DNA of 64,000 bases, taken from the NCBI RefSeq assembly GCF_000215705.1, contig NC_015677.1, forward strand, positions 632,001 through 696,000, read 5' to 3'. Shown here piece after piece: positions 8,692-17,950 of this stretch. The notes under the pieces are model-generated. The model worked only from the letters and a program-made list of their open reading frames with translations. It was not told the origin of the DNA and ran no database searches. Each line of letters begins with the position of its first letter. Position 1 is the stretch's first letter. This DNA is from Ramlibacter tataouinensis TTB310 (lineage in GTDB: Bacteria > Pseudomonadota > Gammaproteobacteria > Burkholderiales > Burkholderiaceae_C). Both the position numbers and the translations under genes were made by a program.

Positions 8692-9035
8692 TGGAAATCA
8701 TCGTCGCCTTCGGGATCGCGGTGCTGACAGGCTCGGGCGTCTGGCTCATCCTGCGCCCGCGTACCTTCCAGGTCATCGTTGGCCTGTCGCTGCTTTCCTA
8801 CGCCGTCAACCTGTTCATCTTCGTGATGGGCTGGGTTCGTGCCGGCGCGCCGCCGATCGTCGGCACGGCGGGCATCCCGGACCCTTCCCGTTTCGCCGAC
8901 CCCCTCCCTCAAGCGCTGGTCCTGACGGCCATCGTGATCGCGTTCGCCACCACGGCACTGCTGATGGTCGTGCTGCTTGCGGCGCGGGGCCTCACCGGGA
9001 CGGACCATGTGGACGGGCGGGAACCGGACCAATGA
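8691..9035 (+). CDS. phaC: Mrp/Pha antiporter subunit C (NuoK-like)
   Basis: A 114-aa inner-membrane protein with three predicted helices, homologous to NuoK. LSLLSYAVNLFIFVMG and DPLPQALVLTAIVIAFATTA are the conserved second and third helices. ATG 8691 shares its A with the stop codon of phaA, and its own stop overlaps phaD (ATGA). Length and order match the MrpC/PhaC position, so the assignment is firm. Confidence 0.93.
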   Translation: MEIIVAFGIAVLTGSGVWLILRPRTFQVIVGLSLLSYAVNLFIFVMGWVRAGAPPIVGTAGIPDPSRFADPLPQALVLTAIVIAFATTALLMVVLLAARGLTGTDHVDGREPDQ

Positions 9036-10588
9036 GCCAGGTCGCCCAGCACTTGATCATTGCGCCGGTCATCGTGCCGCTGCTCGCGGGGGCGCTCCTG
9101 CTTGTCATCGATGAGCCGCGCCATACCTTGAAAGCCTCCGTCAGCCTGGCAGCGGTGCTTGTGTTGCTGACGGTGGCGGCAGCACTGGTGGCCCAAGCTG
9201 ATGCTCCCGTCACGCACGTGTACTCGCTGGGTGCCTGGGCGGCTCCCCTGGGCATCGTGCTGGTGGCGGACCGCCTCGCGGCCGCCATGGTTCTGCTGAC
9301 GTCGCTGCTCGGCCTGGCTGCCCTGCTGTTCTCCGTGGCACGCTGGCACCGGGCCGGGCCTCAATTCCACTCGCTGGTGCAATTTCTCCTGGCAGGGCTG
9401 AATGGGGCCTTTCTGACCGGCGACCTTTTCAACCTGTTCGTGTTTTTCGAGTTGCTGCTGGCCGCCTCCTATGGGCTGGCCTTGCACGGCAGCGGGGCGC
9501 CCCGGGTTCGCGCGGGTCTTCACTACATCGTGATCAACCTCGCCGCGTCCCTGCTGTTCCTGGTGGGCGTGAGCCTGCTGTACGGGATGGCCGGCACGTT
9601 GAACATGGCCGACTTGGCGGTCAGGCTGCCGCAGCTGCCGGCCGAGGACCGGCCGCTGCTCGAAGTCGGCGCGGCGACGCTCGCCGTCGCATTCCTGGTG
9701 AAGGCGGGCATGTGGCCTCTTGGGTTTTGGCTGCCTGCCACCTACTCGTCCAGCAGCGCGCCAGCGGCGGCGCTCTTCTGCATCCTGAGCAAGGTCGGCA
9801 TTTACGCCGTCTTGCGCATCTGGTTCGTCGTCTTCGGCGACGGGCCGGGCGCCGAGCTGATCGCCTACGGGGGCCTGGCCACGCTCGTGTTCGGGATGGT
9901 GGGGATGCTCGGCTCGCAGGACCTCGGCCGAATTGCGAGTTTCAGCCTGGTGGTGTCGTCGGGCACGCTGCTGGCGGCCATCGGCGTGGGCGGCCCGGCC
10001 GCCGTCGCGCCCGCGCTGTTCTATCTCGTGACTTCCACGCTCGGGACGGCGGCACTGTTCCTCCTTGTGGAACTGGTCCAGCGCTCGCGGGCGCCCGGGG
10101 CCGACCTGCTGGCGGTGACAGCCGACGCCTTTCGCCTCGAGGGCGAAGATGACGAGCCCGAAGAGCTGGTGGGCGTGCTCATTCCCGCCAGCATGGCGGT
10201 GCTGGGCCTGGCCTTTGCTTGCGCCTCCCTGCAGATCGCCGGGCTGCCGCCGCTGCCCGGGTTTGTGGCCAAGTTCTCCATCATGGCCAGTGTGCTGGAT
10301 GCGGGCACGGTCTCGGGGGGTGCATGGGTGCTGCTCACCCTGGTCATGCTCTCCGGACTGGCGGCCCTGATCGCACTCGGACGCGGGGGTGTGCGCGTCT
10401 TCTGGGCCGGCTCCGATCGAACCGTTCCCCGCGTTCGCCTCATCGAGGTCGTGCCGGTCGCGGGCCTGATCGCGGTCTGCCTCGTGCTCACCGTGTTCGC
10501 CGGTCCGGCCATGACCTACATGCAGGACGCCGTGGACGCGCTGCATCCGGCCGACGGCTACATCAGGGAGGTCCTGGAGGCGCCGTGA
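9032..10588 (+). CDS. phaD: Mrp/Pha antiporter subunit D (NuoN/NuoM-like)
   Basis: A 518-aa inner-membrane subunit of the proton_antipo_M family with about 14 hydrophobic helices. The NuoM/NuoN-type segments LFNLFVFFELLLAASYGL and KAGMWPLGFWLPATYSSSSA hold the membrane Glu and Lys thought to form the ion path. The start at 9032 overlaps phaC by 4 bp and the end overlaps the GTG of phaE. It works with PhaA as the second antiporter-like module of the complex. Confidence 0.94.
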   Translation: MSQVAQHLIIAPVIVPLLAGALLLVIDEPRHTLKASVSLAAVLVLLTVAAALVAQADAPVTHVYSLGAWAAPLGIVLVADRLAAAMVLLTSLLGLAALLFSVARWHRAGPQFHSLVQFLLAGLNGAFLTGDLFNLFVFFELLLAASYGLALHGSGAPRVRAGLHYIVINLAASLLFLVGVSLLYGMAGTLNMADLAVRLPQLPAEDRPLLEVGAATLAVAFLVKAGMWPLGFWLPATYSSSSAPAAALFCILSKVGIYAVLRIWFVVFGDGPGAELIAYGGLATLVFGMVGMLGSQDLGRIASFSLVVSSGTLLAAIGVGGPAAVAPALFYLVTSTLGTAALFLLVELVQRSRAPGADLLAVTADAFRLEGEDDEPEELVGVLIPASMAVLGLAFACASLQIAGLPPLPGFVAKFSIMASVLDAGTVSGGAWVLLTLVMLSGLAALIALGRGGVRVFWAGSDRTVPRVRLIEVVPVAGLIAVCLVLTVFAGPAMTYMQDAVDALHPADGYIREVLEAP

Positions 10589-11076
10589 AAAGTTTCGTTC
10601 CTTATCCGCTGCTGACGTTCGCGCTGCTCGTGATATGGCTTACCCTGAATGACAGCATCGATCCCGCGCACGTGCTGCTGGGGTTGCTGATCGGCCTGGC
10701 CGGCGGCAACGTGTACGCACGGCTGGAGCCACCCCGCAAGAAGTTCCGGAACTTCCTTGTTCCCGCCGCCGCCCTGATCTGGCTGGTGTTCGTGGACATC
10801 GTCCGATCGAACATCGCCGTCGCGCGGATCGCCTTGCATCTGCCCGCGCGGGACCGGGTGGCAGGCTTCCTGCCGATTCCGCTGGAGCTGCGCGAGCCTG
10901 CCGGGCTGGCCGTGCTCGCCTGTATCGTCACCGCCACCCCTGGGACATCCTGGGCCCACTACGACGCAGCCGCGAGCGTGCTCACCCTGCACGTGCTCGA
11001 CCTGGTCGACGAAGAAACGTGGGTTCGGCAGTTCAAGGACCGGTATGAGCGGCGCCTGATGGAGATCTTCGGATGA
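10585..11076 (+). CDS. phaE: Mrp/Pha antiporter subunit E
   Basis: A 163-aa membrane protein with two or three N-terminal helices and a soluble C-terminal domain. The family-typical TATPGTSWAHYD segment is at about residues 112-123. The start is GTG at 10585 (VKSFVPYPLLTF), overlapping the phaD stop as GTGA, with GGAGG 5-9 bases upstream. MrpE has no complex I counterpart and is thought to aid assembly and activity of the antiporter. Confidence 0.9.
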   Translation: MKSFVPYPLLTFALLVIWLTLNDSIDPAHVLLGLLIGLAGGNVYARLEPPRKKFRNFLVPAAALIWLVFVDIVRSNIAVARIALHLPARDRVAGFLPIPLELREPAGLAVLACIVTATPGTSWAHYDAAASVLTLHVLDLVDEETWVRQFKDRYERRLMEIFG

Positions 11077-11354
11077 ACACGTCTTTCCTTGATGCCGCGC
11101 TCGCCACGGCGCAGCTTCTCATCGGTCTCGCCATCGTGTGCAGCTCGATCCGCCTGGTGCTCGGGCCCCGCGCGCAGGATCGCGTTCTGTCGGTGGATAC
11201 GCTTTACGTCAACGCGGTGCTCCTGTTCCTCACGCACGGGCTTCGTACGGGAAATCCGTACGTGTTCGAATCCGCGCTGGTGATCGCCGTGCTCGGCTTC
11301 GCCTCGACAGCAGCGCTGGCCAGGTTCCTGCTGCGCGGGGAGGTGATCGAATGA
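11073..11354 (+). CDS. phaF: Mrp/Pha antiporter subunit F
   Basis: A 93-aa protein with three hydrophobic helices. The conserved RLVLGPRAQDRVLSVDTL loop, with its buried Asp, is the signature of MrpF. It overlaps phaE and phaG by 4 bp at each end (ATGA). It is a small structural subunit of the antiporter complex in the inner membrane. Confidence 0.91.
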   Translation: MNTSFLDAALATAQLLIGLAIVCSSIRLVLGPRAQDRVLSVDTLYVNAVLLFLTHGLRTGNPYVFESALVIAVLGFASTAALARFLLRGEVIE

Positions 11355-11701
11355 GCATCCTGACAGGCGTGCTCGTCCTGGCCGGCGCCCTGCTGGCACT
11401 GGCCGGCTCCGTGGGACTCCTCAGGCTGAAGTCGTTCTACGAGCGGGTCCATCCGCCCACGATGGGCAGCACCCTCGGCACGGGGCTCATCCTCATCGCC
11501 TGCATCGTTCACTTCAGTGGCATCGAGGGTCGCCTGGTCCTCCACCACCTGCTGATCGGTGTCTTCATGACCGTCACCACGCCGGTCACGTACATGATGC
11601 TGGTGCGTGCAGCGCTGCATCGGGATGCTGCCGAAGGCCGGGACCTTCTGGCTTTGCGTGAACAGCGCCCCACAGCGGTCGAGGCGCCGCCGCAAGGTTG
11701 A
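11351..11701 (+). CDS. phaG: Mrp/Pha antiporter subunit G
   Basis: A 116-aa protein with three predicted helices and the MrpG signature RLKSFYERVHPPTMGSTLG. It is the last gene of the phaA-C-D-E-F-G operon, which matches the fused PhaA' architecture. No strong terminator follows; a weak GGCAAG/CTTGCC hairpin without a T-tract lies about 15 bases downstream of the stop codon. Confidence 0.92.
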   Translation: MSILTGVLVLAGALLALAGSVGLLRLKSFYERVHPPTMGSTLGTGLILIACIVHFSGIEGRLVLHHLLIGVFMTVTTPVTYMMLVRAALHRDAAEGRDLLALREQRPTAVEAPPQG

Positions 11702-11962
11702 GGTGGCGCCTATTCTGGCAAGCCTCGTGCGGTCTTGCCCACCCTCGCGGGAGCCATCGAGCTTGCCGTCCTAAACTGGGCGGCATGACGTCCTTCTGTG
11801 CACCGCGACTGCCTGCGCCAGCGTCCTGCCGTTTCGGTCCACAGCGCGCAGCGCTCTCCTGAGCCCGGCGGTTCCGGCCACGCGCCATGGAATCGCCGGG
11901 CCGCATAGCCCCGGCCGCTTGCCATGTGCGGCAAGCGCAGTCCCGCTTCGCAGGAGTGTTCC

Positions 11963-12915
11963 ATGCCCGACTCTTTGCCTTTCCACGGCCTGCTGGCCCC
12001 GCCCGCGTCGAACTCGGCAGCGCTTGCCGCACCGCCATCGGCTGGTTTTCGGTTCCGGCCAACGAAGCCACAACCCATCGTGGCCTTGGTCGATGGTTCG
12101 CGTGGTTCCGTCAATGCAGCGTGGCGCGCCGCGCTCATAGCCCAGGATTGGGAGGTGCCTTTGAACCTGCTGCGCACGGCGCACGCAACGCAACCCGGCA
12201 GCGCCATCGACGACTTGCCCCGCTAGGTCAGGCAGCGCCTGCGGGTCAAGGTCACCACCCGGACCGTGGTGGGTGACCTGCTGGATGCACCAGCCCAGGT
12301 CCTGGAATCCGCGGCACTGCTGGTCACGCACGGTGCGACCGGCTTGCGGCCTCTCGACTGGTTCCAGGGTACCCGCGCCGAGCGGCTGGTGCGGAGGTTT
12401 TCCGTTCCGGTCCTGGTGGTGAAGCAGCCCGCAGGCAGGCGCTACCGGCGGGTGCTGGTGGGCGTCAAGCTGGATCCGCGCGCCGGCGAACTGATCGCAC
12501 GGGCCAGCAAGGTGTCGCCCAGCGCCCGGGTCGATGTTCTCCACGTGCTCGGCACCTCGCATGAGTACAGGTTGCAACTGGCCGACGCTCCCGAAGCCGC
12601 AAGGCGAGCGCAGCGCCTGCAGGTCGTGCGCGACGCGTACAGGAAAATCGAGGCCATCATCGCCGCCGCGGCTGGCCACGCATCGGACGCGGCCGCCTCC
12701 CTGGTCTTTGGCAGCGCGCCGGGCCGGCTGGTGGAGGTGGAGCCGCGTTGCTCGTGCTGGGCAAGCGGCAGCGGCACCGCCTCGCTGACTTCTTCCTGAA
12801 CGGCGGAGTCGTGCAAAGGGCGTTGGCTGAAGTCTCGAGCGATGTGCTGGTCGTGCCACTGGGCGGCCCGAGGTCGCGCCGAACAGAGGAGTCGGGTACC
12901 GTGGCCCAGTTCTGA
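11963..12915 (+). pseudogene. Universal stress protein, broken by a stop and a frameshift
   Basis: Begins with a good site (GCAGGAGTG, then ATG 11963). A TAG at 12224-12226 interrupts the first Usp domain about 88 codons in, but the same frame continues with clear Usp sequence (LLVTHGATGLRPLDWFQGT, VPVLVVKQP). Near 12735-12746 the frame shifts by one base: the first frame ends at 12799, while the next frame resumes with ALLVLGKRQRHRLADFFLNG and ends at TGA 12915. This last part matches the end of the intact tandem Usp at 4087-5019 (VVIGKRQRGLLADF). Two independent lesions make a genuine pseudogene more likely than a sequencing error, but only read data could exclude that. Confidence 0.85.
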
Positions 12916-12966
12916 TGCCGGCGCCCTGCGCGATGGCCGGTAGCTTGATGCTCATCGTTCCTTGGG

Positions 12967-13878
12967 TCAGGTATTGGTCTGTTCCGGCGGGACCGTCGCG
13001 GGATTCGGGAGTGCAGCGGCCGGCTTTCCGCTCGGCTGCCTGCCGCGCGGCGTCGGTCTGTCCAGCACGTAACTCGTCATCGTGATCGAACCCAGGGTGC
13101 CGCCCTCCACCAGCACCTCCGCAGGGCTGGCCGCTCGTGCGCACAACCCGGCCAGGTACGCGAGCGGGAGGAAGTGCTCCGGAGTCGGCACGGACAGGCC
13201 GTAATCGGGGTGGGATGCCAGGTCCGCCAGTTGCCCAGGGCGGGACGTCATCACATCCTTCACGGCGGCATCGAATCTCCCGGCCCATTCGCAGCTGCGG
13301 TCCGGGTTGTCCCAATCCACCCGGCGCAGGTTGTGGACGACGTTGCCGCTGCAGATGATGAAGACACCCCGTCCGCGCAAAGGGGCCAGGCTCGCGCCCA
13401 ACCCGATGTGGTAGCGCATGTCCTCACCGCTGTGGACGGAAAGCTGGACGACCGGCACATCCGCCTTCGGAAAGAGATGGGCCAGCACCGACCACGTACC
13501 GTGGTCAATGCCCCAGCTGTCCCGGTCGAGCCCGATGAAACCGGGCTTGACCAGCTCGGCCACCTCCCGCGCCAGTTCCGGCGAGCCAGGCGCCGGGTAG
13601 TCGAAGTCGAACAGCGCCTTGGGGAAACCGTAGAAATCATGGATGACCGGCGGGCGTTCCATGGCCGTAACCGCACTCACATTCACGAACCAGTGCGCCG
13701 AGATGGCAAGGATCGCTCTCGGACGAGGGACCGTTCGCCCAAGCTCCTGCCACGCAGCCGTGAACCGGTTGGTTTCCAAGGTGTTCATCGGGCTTCCGTG
13801 GCCGATGAACGCGGCGGGCATGATGTCCATGGAGGTTTTTGCTTTCGTGACCGTACGGCTTCGGAAATCCTGGCTCAT
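12967..13878 (-). CDS. ygiD: YgiD-type 4,5-DOPA dioxygenase extradiol
   Basis: A 303-aa class III extradiol ring-cleavage dioxygenase of the LigB/YgiD family, which uses a non-heme metal to open catechols such as L-DOPA. Expected metal-site histidines are visible in FIGHGSPMN near the N terminus, ISAHWFVN, GIDHGTW and SGNVVHNLR. Start ATG 13878 has an ideal AGGAGGA site just upstream; the longer frame adds seven residues without support. It stands alone between the Usp pseudogene and the glycosidase operon. The physiological substrate is not known. Confidence 0.88.
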   Translation of the reverse strand: MSQDFRSRTVTKAKTSMDIMPAAFIGHGSPMNTLETNRFTAAWQELGRTVPRPRAILAISAHWFVNVSAVTAMERPPVIHDFYGFPKALFDFDYPAPGSPELAREVAELVKPGFIGLDRDSWGIDHGTWSVLAHLFPKADVPVVQLSVHSGEDMRYHIGLGASLAPLRGRGVFIICSGNVVHNLRRVDWDNPDRSCEWAGRFDAAVKDVMTSRPGQLADLASHPDYGLSVPTPEHFLPLAYLAGLCARAASPAEVLVEGGTLGSITMTSYVLDRPTPRGRQPSGKPAAALPNPATVPPEQTNT

Positions 13879-14043
13879 GCGTCCTCCTTCGGCTGGCACA
13901 AGGGCTGCGAGCAGGCACTTTCATTATGAGTGCACCCGCGGGCGCCATGCAGGCTGCCGACTCAGGATGTCACCGAGCAGCCCGACCGCTTGCGGTGCGG
14001 CCCGAGCACTCCGAACGCAGTACGAGCGCCGGCTTTGGCCCGT

Positions 14044-15549
14044 TCACAGGGACCGCAGCAACACGGCGCTGGCCGGCGGCAACAGCACGTTGAGCTCGCC
14101 ATCGCTGGCGATCAGCGGCGGCTGTGCCTGCGGCGCCCAGCTGCCGTCCTGGCCGATCGCAACGCCACCCAGGGTCTGCCCGGTGCTCGCAGACAATGCC
14201 GTGCCGCGCAGCCACAGCGGTTCGTAGCGATCGGCGGCGATGCCGGTGACGACGCTCATGCGGACGCTGCGGCTGTCGTCCTTGTTGATCAGGATGAGGT
14301 TGCGGCCGCCGTCGGCCCGCTGGACCCCCCAGGCGCTGACATTGATGACGGCGCTGGGCGCGACCACCAGGCCTCTCATCGGCAGTCCCTGGGCAGCTTG
14401 CGAGAACATCAACATGCCATAGAACTCGGGGCGCGCTTCCACCACCACGCCATTGCGGTCGGCTATCGGCGTATAGCCTGGGCCGCTGCCGCCACCATGC
14501 ATGTTCACACCCGTACAGCCGGCCACGGCGCAGTTGAACATGAAGTCCATGACCCACAGGGCCGTGCCGAAGGCATTGCTGACGTTCGCCACCCCGCCGT
14601 TGAAGAAGCTGTTGGCCTCGGCCAGGCGCACGCCCTGCTCGATGCCTGCCTGCGACGCGCCCGAGACGAGAACGGCCAGCTCGTTCAGCAGGACGGGGTC
14701 GGGCCGCAGCAGCAGCGCCAGCGTGGAGGCCGGATCATTGCGGTCGGCCCGGTAGTAATGGTGGGTCAGCAGGGACACGTTATCGCCCTCGTCGCGCGCG
14801 AAGGGCAGCGTGAAGCGCCTGATATCGAATGCGACGGCCGGCCCGCTGAAGGCCACGCCGGGGCTGACGGCGCTCATCGCGCTTCGCAGCTCGCGCCATT
14901 CGCTGCGGAAATCGGGATAGGACCAGTCATCCGGCCGATACTCGTTCCTGCGATACAGGTCGGGCTCATTGCCGATCTCCCAGGCGAGCAGCGATGAACC
15001 CAGACGGCCGAAGACGTAGGCGGCCTCGTCGGCGGCGCTGGCCGTCGTGTTGCGTGCCATGTTCACGCCATAGATCAGCTGCCACTGCGTGGCTTGCAGA
15101 AAGTCGGCCAGGGCGTCGACATGGGCCGGAAGGATCGGGGTGAGGCCGCTGACTGCCCCGTTCCAGCTTGATCGATCCACCGCATTGGCGCCTATGCGAA
15201 GAACCCCTGGTCCCAACAAACGAAAGAGCTGGATCAAGGCCGTATTGCTGCCCGTGAACAATGGCTGGGCGAGCTTGTTCTTCTCATAGCTCAATCCCGT
15301 GAAACGGCTGTCCAGGCGCGCTGCCGTGCTGACGCTCTGGAACCCGACATCGGCTTGCACCTGGGGTGCGGAAGCAGGGGCCGGCTGCGGCGGTTGTGCG
15401 CTCGCACCGGCGGCGCCGTCACTTCCTCCGCACGCGGCAAGGGCCGGCAGCAGGGAGGCGCCGGCGAGTGCGTAGGTCTTGATCAGCAGGCTCCGCCGCG
15501 TCGGATCCGGCGGCGACGGGGCAGGAACAGCGGGATGATTGCTGGACAT
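14044..15549 (-). CDS. Exported GH79-like glycoside hydrolase (lipoprotein)
   Basis: A 501-aa putative glycosidase resembling the GH79 (beta-glucuronidase/heparanase) group. The N terminus has a twin-arginine-like TRRSLLIKT at about 18-26, a hydrophobic stretch and a lipobox ending LAAC, then a low-complexity Pro/Ala/Gln linker, so it is probably a Tat-exported lipoprotein. In the TIM-barrel the WEIGNEPD motif gives the acid/base E195, and LAEANSFFNGG gives the likely nucleophile E311. A C-terminal beta domain of about 100 residues follows, as in GH79. It starts 5 bp after the GH3 stop and should be co-transcribed. Substrate specificity (glucuronide or other glycoside) cannot be decided. Confidence 0.8.
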   Translation of the reverse strand: MSSNHPAVPAPSPPDPTRRSLLIKTYALAGASLLPALAACGGSDGAAGASAQPPQPAPASAPQVQADVGFQSVSTAARLDSRFTGLSYEKNKLAQPLFTGSNTALIQLFRLLGPGVLRIGANAVDRSSWNGAVSGLTPILPAHVDALADFLQATQWQLIYGVNMARNTTASAADEAAYVFGRLGSSLLAWEIGNEPDLYRRNEYRPDDWSYPDFRSEWRELRSAMSAVSPGVAFSGPAVAFDIRRFTLPFARDEGDNVSLLTHHYYRADRNDPASTLALLLRPDPVLLNELAVLVSGASQAGIEQGVRLAEANSFFNGGVANVSNAFGTALWVMDFMFNCAVAGCTGVNMHGGGSGPGYTPIADRNGVVVEARPEFYGMLMFSQAAQGLPMRGLVVAPSAVINVSAWGVQRADGGRNLILINKDDSRSVRMSVVTGIAADRYEPLWLRGTALSASTGQTLGGVAIGQDGSWAPQAQPPLIASDGELNVLLPPASAVLLRSL

Positions 15550-15554
15550 TGCTG

Positions 15555-17918
15555 TCACGCGGTGCAACTCGCCAGGTCCAGGGCAACCGCGCTTTGAAGC
15601 GGCGTCTGTGCCGACGAGGTGCCGACGTGGACGACGAACTCCCCGTTGGGCGTGACCCAGTTTCCGTCGGCCCACTTCTGCAGGTCCGATTCGTTCGCCG
15701 GCTGGAAATAGGAGAACGGATGATGGGAAGCCGAGCAGTCGATGGCGACCGAGACCTGCTGGCTCGCGCCCGGCTGCAACTCCACCTTCCTGAAGCCCAC
15801 CAGCCGCTTGGACGGCTCGCCAGCCTCGAGAGGCAGGGTCACATAGACCTGAGAGGCCTCTTTGCCGGCGCGGGTGCCGGTGTTGGTGATGGTGTAGTCC
15901 ACCGTCAGCACCACCTTACCCGGGGCGGGACTGGCGGTCGCCAGGCGCAGGTTGCTGTAGGCGAAGGTGGTGTACGACAGGCCGTGGCCGAACGGGAACA
16001 CCGGCGGTACGTTCCGGGCCTCGTACCACCGATATCCAAGCTCCAGGTTCTCGTCGTACAGCGTGACGAGTTGGGGGGAGCCGTCGGGCTCGAAGCCACC
16101 TTCTCCGCCGCCCAGTCCATTGGCCTCCCGCACGCCGGGGTACTGCGCCTCGGTCTGGTACGCGGCTTCGTTCGCGCTGTTGCCGAAGGTGACGGGCAGC
16201 TTGCCCGAAGGATTGGTGACGCCGAAGAGGATGTCCGCCACGACGTCTCCATCGTGCTGGCCCGGGTACCAGGCCTCGACCAGCGCACGCGCCTGGGGCA
16301 GCCAGGGCATGAGCACCGATCCCTGCGTCTTCAGGACCACAACGGTGTTCGGGTTTGCGGCCAGGATGGCCGGCACGAGCATGTCCTGGTTGGTGCCGTT
16401 GATGGAAGGCAGCGAAGGCGTGTTCGTGTCAAGGGTCTCCCGGGGGTTGTCGCCGACCATGACGATCACGACGTCGGCGTTGGTCGCCAGCTGGACCGCC
16501 TCTTCGATGACGTCCCCGTCGTTGTAGGTCACCTGGGCGCTGGAACCCAGCCTTCTCAGGGTGTTTTCCAGCCCTTGCCGCGGGGTTACCGTGGAGGACG
16601 CGATGACGTTCGTCATCTCCTCCCGGTCGCCACTGCGAGGAGGCATGGTCGCCTGACCGGCGAACCAGTCTGCGCCAATGAGGGCGACGGAGCGCACCTG
16701 AGGGTTCAGCGGCAGCAGCCCGTCGTTCTTCAGCAGGACCACGCTGCCGTCCGCTGCCTTGCGGGCGACCTGCGCGTGCGCCTGCAAGTCCCTCGGCAGA
16801 AAAGCGTCGTACGCCTCGTCGAAATGCCCGAATTCGAACATCTTGAGGAACCTGGGGCGCAGCAGCCGGTCGATGTCGGCCACGGTGATGTCTCCGGCCT
16901 CAAGGGCGGCCTTCATCCGCGAAGGCTCGTAGAACTCGGGCTCGAAGTCGAGCTCGTAGCTGACGCCGGCGCGAACGGAAGGCACCGTGCTGTGCATCGC
17001 GCGGCGGTCACTGACCACGTAGCCGTCGAAGCCCCAGCGTCCACGCAGGGTCTGCTGCAACAAGGGCTCGTTCTCGCAGGCCCATTCGAAGTTCAGGTGA
17101 GGGAATGCGCACATGATGGACGCGGGCTTGCCATCCCGCACCGTCATTTCGAAGGGCAGCAAGTACAGCTCGTGCATGGCGCGGGACGGGATCCTGGACG
17201 CCGCCGTCCAGCGTTCCTGCTGGTATTCCGACTCGTTGCCGACAAAGTGCTTGGGCGTCGCGTGCGACTTGCCGTTCGACTGGATGCCGCGCACCTGCTG
17301 GGTCGCGGTCACGCCAGTCAGGTAGGGATCCTCGCTCATGTACTCGTGGTTGCGGCCGCCGAAGGGGGTGCGGATCAGGTTCAGGCCAGGGCCCCACAGC
17401 GAGTGATGCGCCCAGCTGCGCAGCTCGGCGCCGAGGACCTGGCCCCATTGGAAGTTGATTTCAGGGTCGAAGTTGGCTGCAGCTGCCACACCGCTGGGCA
17501 GCGCGGTGGCGGTCGGTTCAGGAAGACAGTCCCCGCCGCGGATACCGGTGCCGCCGTTGGCGAACCTGAACGTCGGGATGTGCAACTCCGGGATGCCTTC
17601 GATATGCCGCCCGACCTGCTGGAACTCGCACGGCGGGTCCTCGTCCTGCAACTCCTCGTTGAGGACCGGCAGGTTGTAGAGCTGCTGCAGCTTCTGGTCC
17701 AGCGTCATTGCCGCGAGCAGGGCCTCCGTGCGTTCAGCCGCACCGAGGCTGGTGTTCATCCAGGCCGGCCGGCCTTCGCCCGCCGTAGTGGCCGGGGCGG
17801 TCGGCGCCGTCGGTGCATTGGCCGCGCCGCTGGTCTCTGAACCACCATCGCCCGAGCCACCACAGCTGCTCATGATCGAAAGTATGAAACACCCCAGAAT
17901 CACAGCGAACTTCTTCAT
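15555..17918 (-). CDS. GH3 family beta-glucosidase (lipoprotein)
   Basis: A 787-aa exo-glycosidase. It has a signal peptide with lipobox (SIMSSC), a GH3 N-terminal TIM barrel (KHFVGNESE, then the nucleophile D304 in GYVVSDRRAMHS), the alpha/beta sandwich GH3_C domain, and a C-terminal fibronectin III-like domain (KRLVGFRKVEL). Most GH3 enzymes have Trp after the nucleophile Asp (SDW); here it is Arg, which may change the donor site. Start ATG 17918 follows TAGGAG; a leader peptide frame further upstream is unlikely. It is the first gene of the GH3-GH79 pair. A 70-bp element shared with the respiratory operon lies just upstream (17951-18020). Confidence 0.9.
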   Translation of the reverse strand: MKKFAVILGCFILSIMSSCGGSGDGGSETSGAANAPTAPTAPATTAGEGRPAWMNTSLGAAERTEALLAAMTLDQKLQQLYNLPVLNEELQDEDPPCEFQQVGRHIEGIPELHIPTFRFANGGTGIRGGDCLPEPTATALPSGVAAAANFDPEINFQWGQVLGAELRSWAHHSLWGPGLNLIRTPFGGRNHEYMSEDPYLTGVTATQQVRGIQSNGKSHATPKHFVGNESEYQQERWTAASRIPSRAMHELYLLPFEMTVRDGKPASIMCAFPHLNFEWACENEPLLQQTLRGRWGFDGYVVSDRRAMHSTVPSVRAGVSYELDFEPEFYEPSRMKAALEAGDITVADIDRLLRPRFLKMFEFGHFDEAYDAFLPRDLQAHAQVARKAADGSVVLLKNDGLLPLNPQVRSVALIGADWFAGQATMPPRSGDREEMTNVIASSTVTPRQGLENTLRRLGSSAQVTYNDGDVIEEAVQLATNADVVIVMVGDNPRETLDTNTPSLPSINGTNQDMLVPAILAANPNTVVVLKTQGSVLMPWLPQARALVEAWYPGQHDGDVVADILFGVTNPSGKLPVTFGNSANEAAYQTEAQYPGVREANGLGGGEGGFEPDGSPQLVTLYDENLELGYRWYEARNVPPVFPFGHGLSYTTFAYSNLRLATASPAPGKVVLTVDYTITNTGTRAGKEASQVYVTLPLEAGEPSKRLVGFRKVELQPGASQQVSVAIDCSASHHPFSYFQPANESDLQKWADGNWVTPNGEFVVHVGTSSAQTPLQSAVALDLASCTA

Positions 17919-17950
17919 GATGATGACTCCTAGATCCGATGAAGGCCGGA

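Noticed and set aside
15549..17840. 763-codon plus-strand open frame antisense to the GH3 gene
   Set aside because: Composition-driven shadow; the GH3 reading has intact domains, signal peptide and ribosome site.
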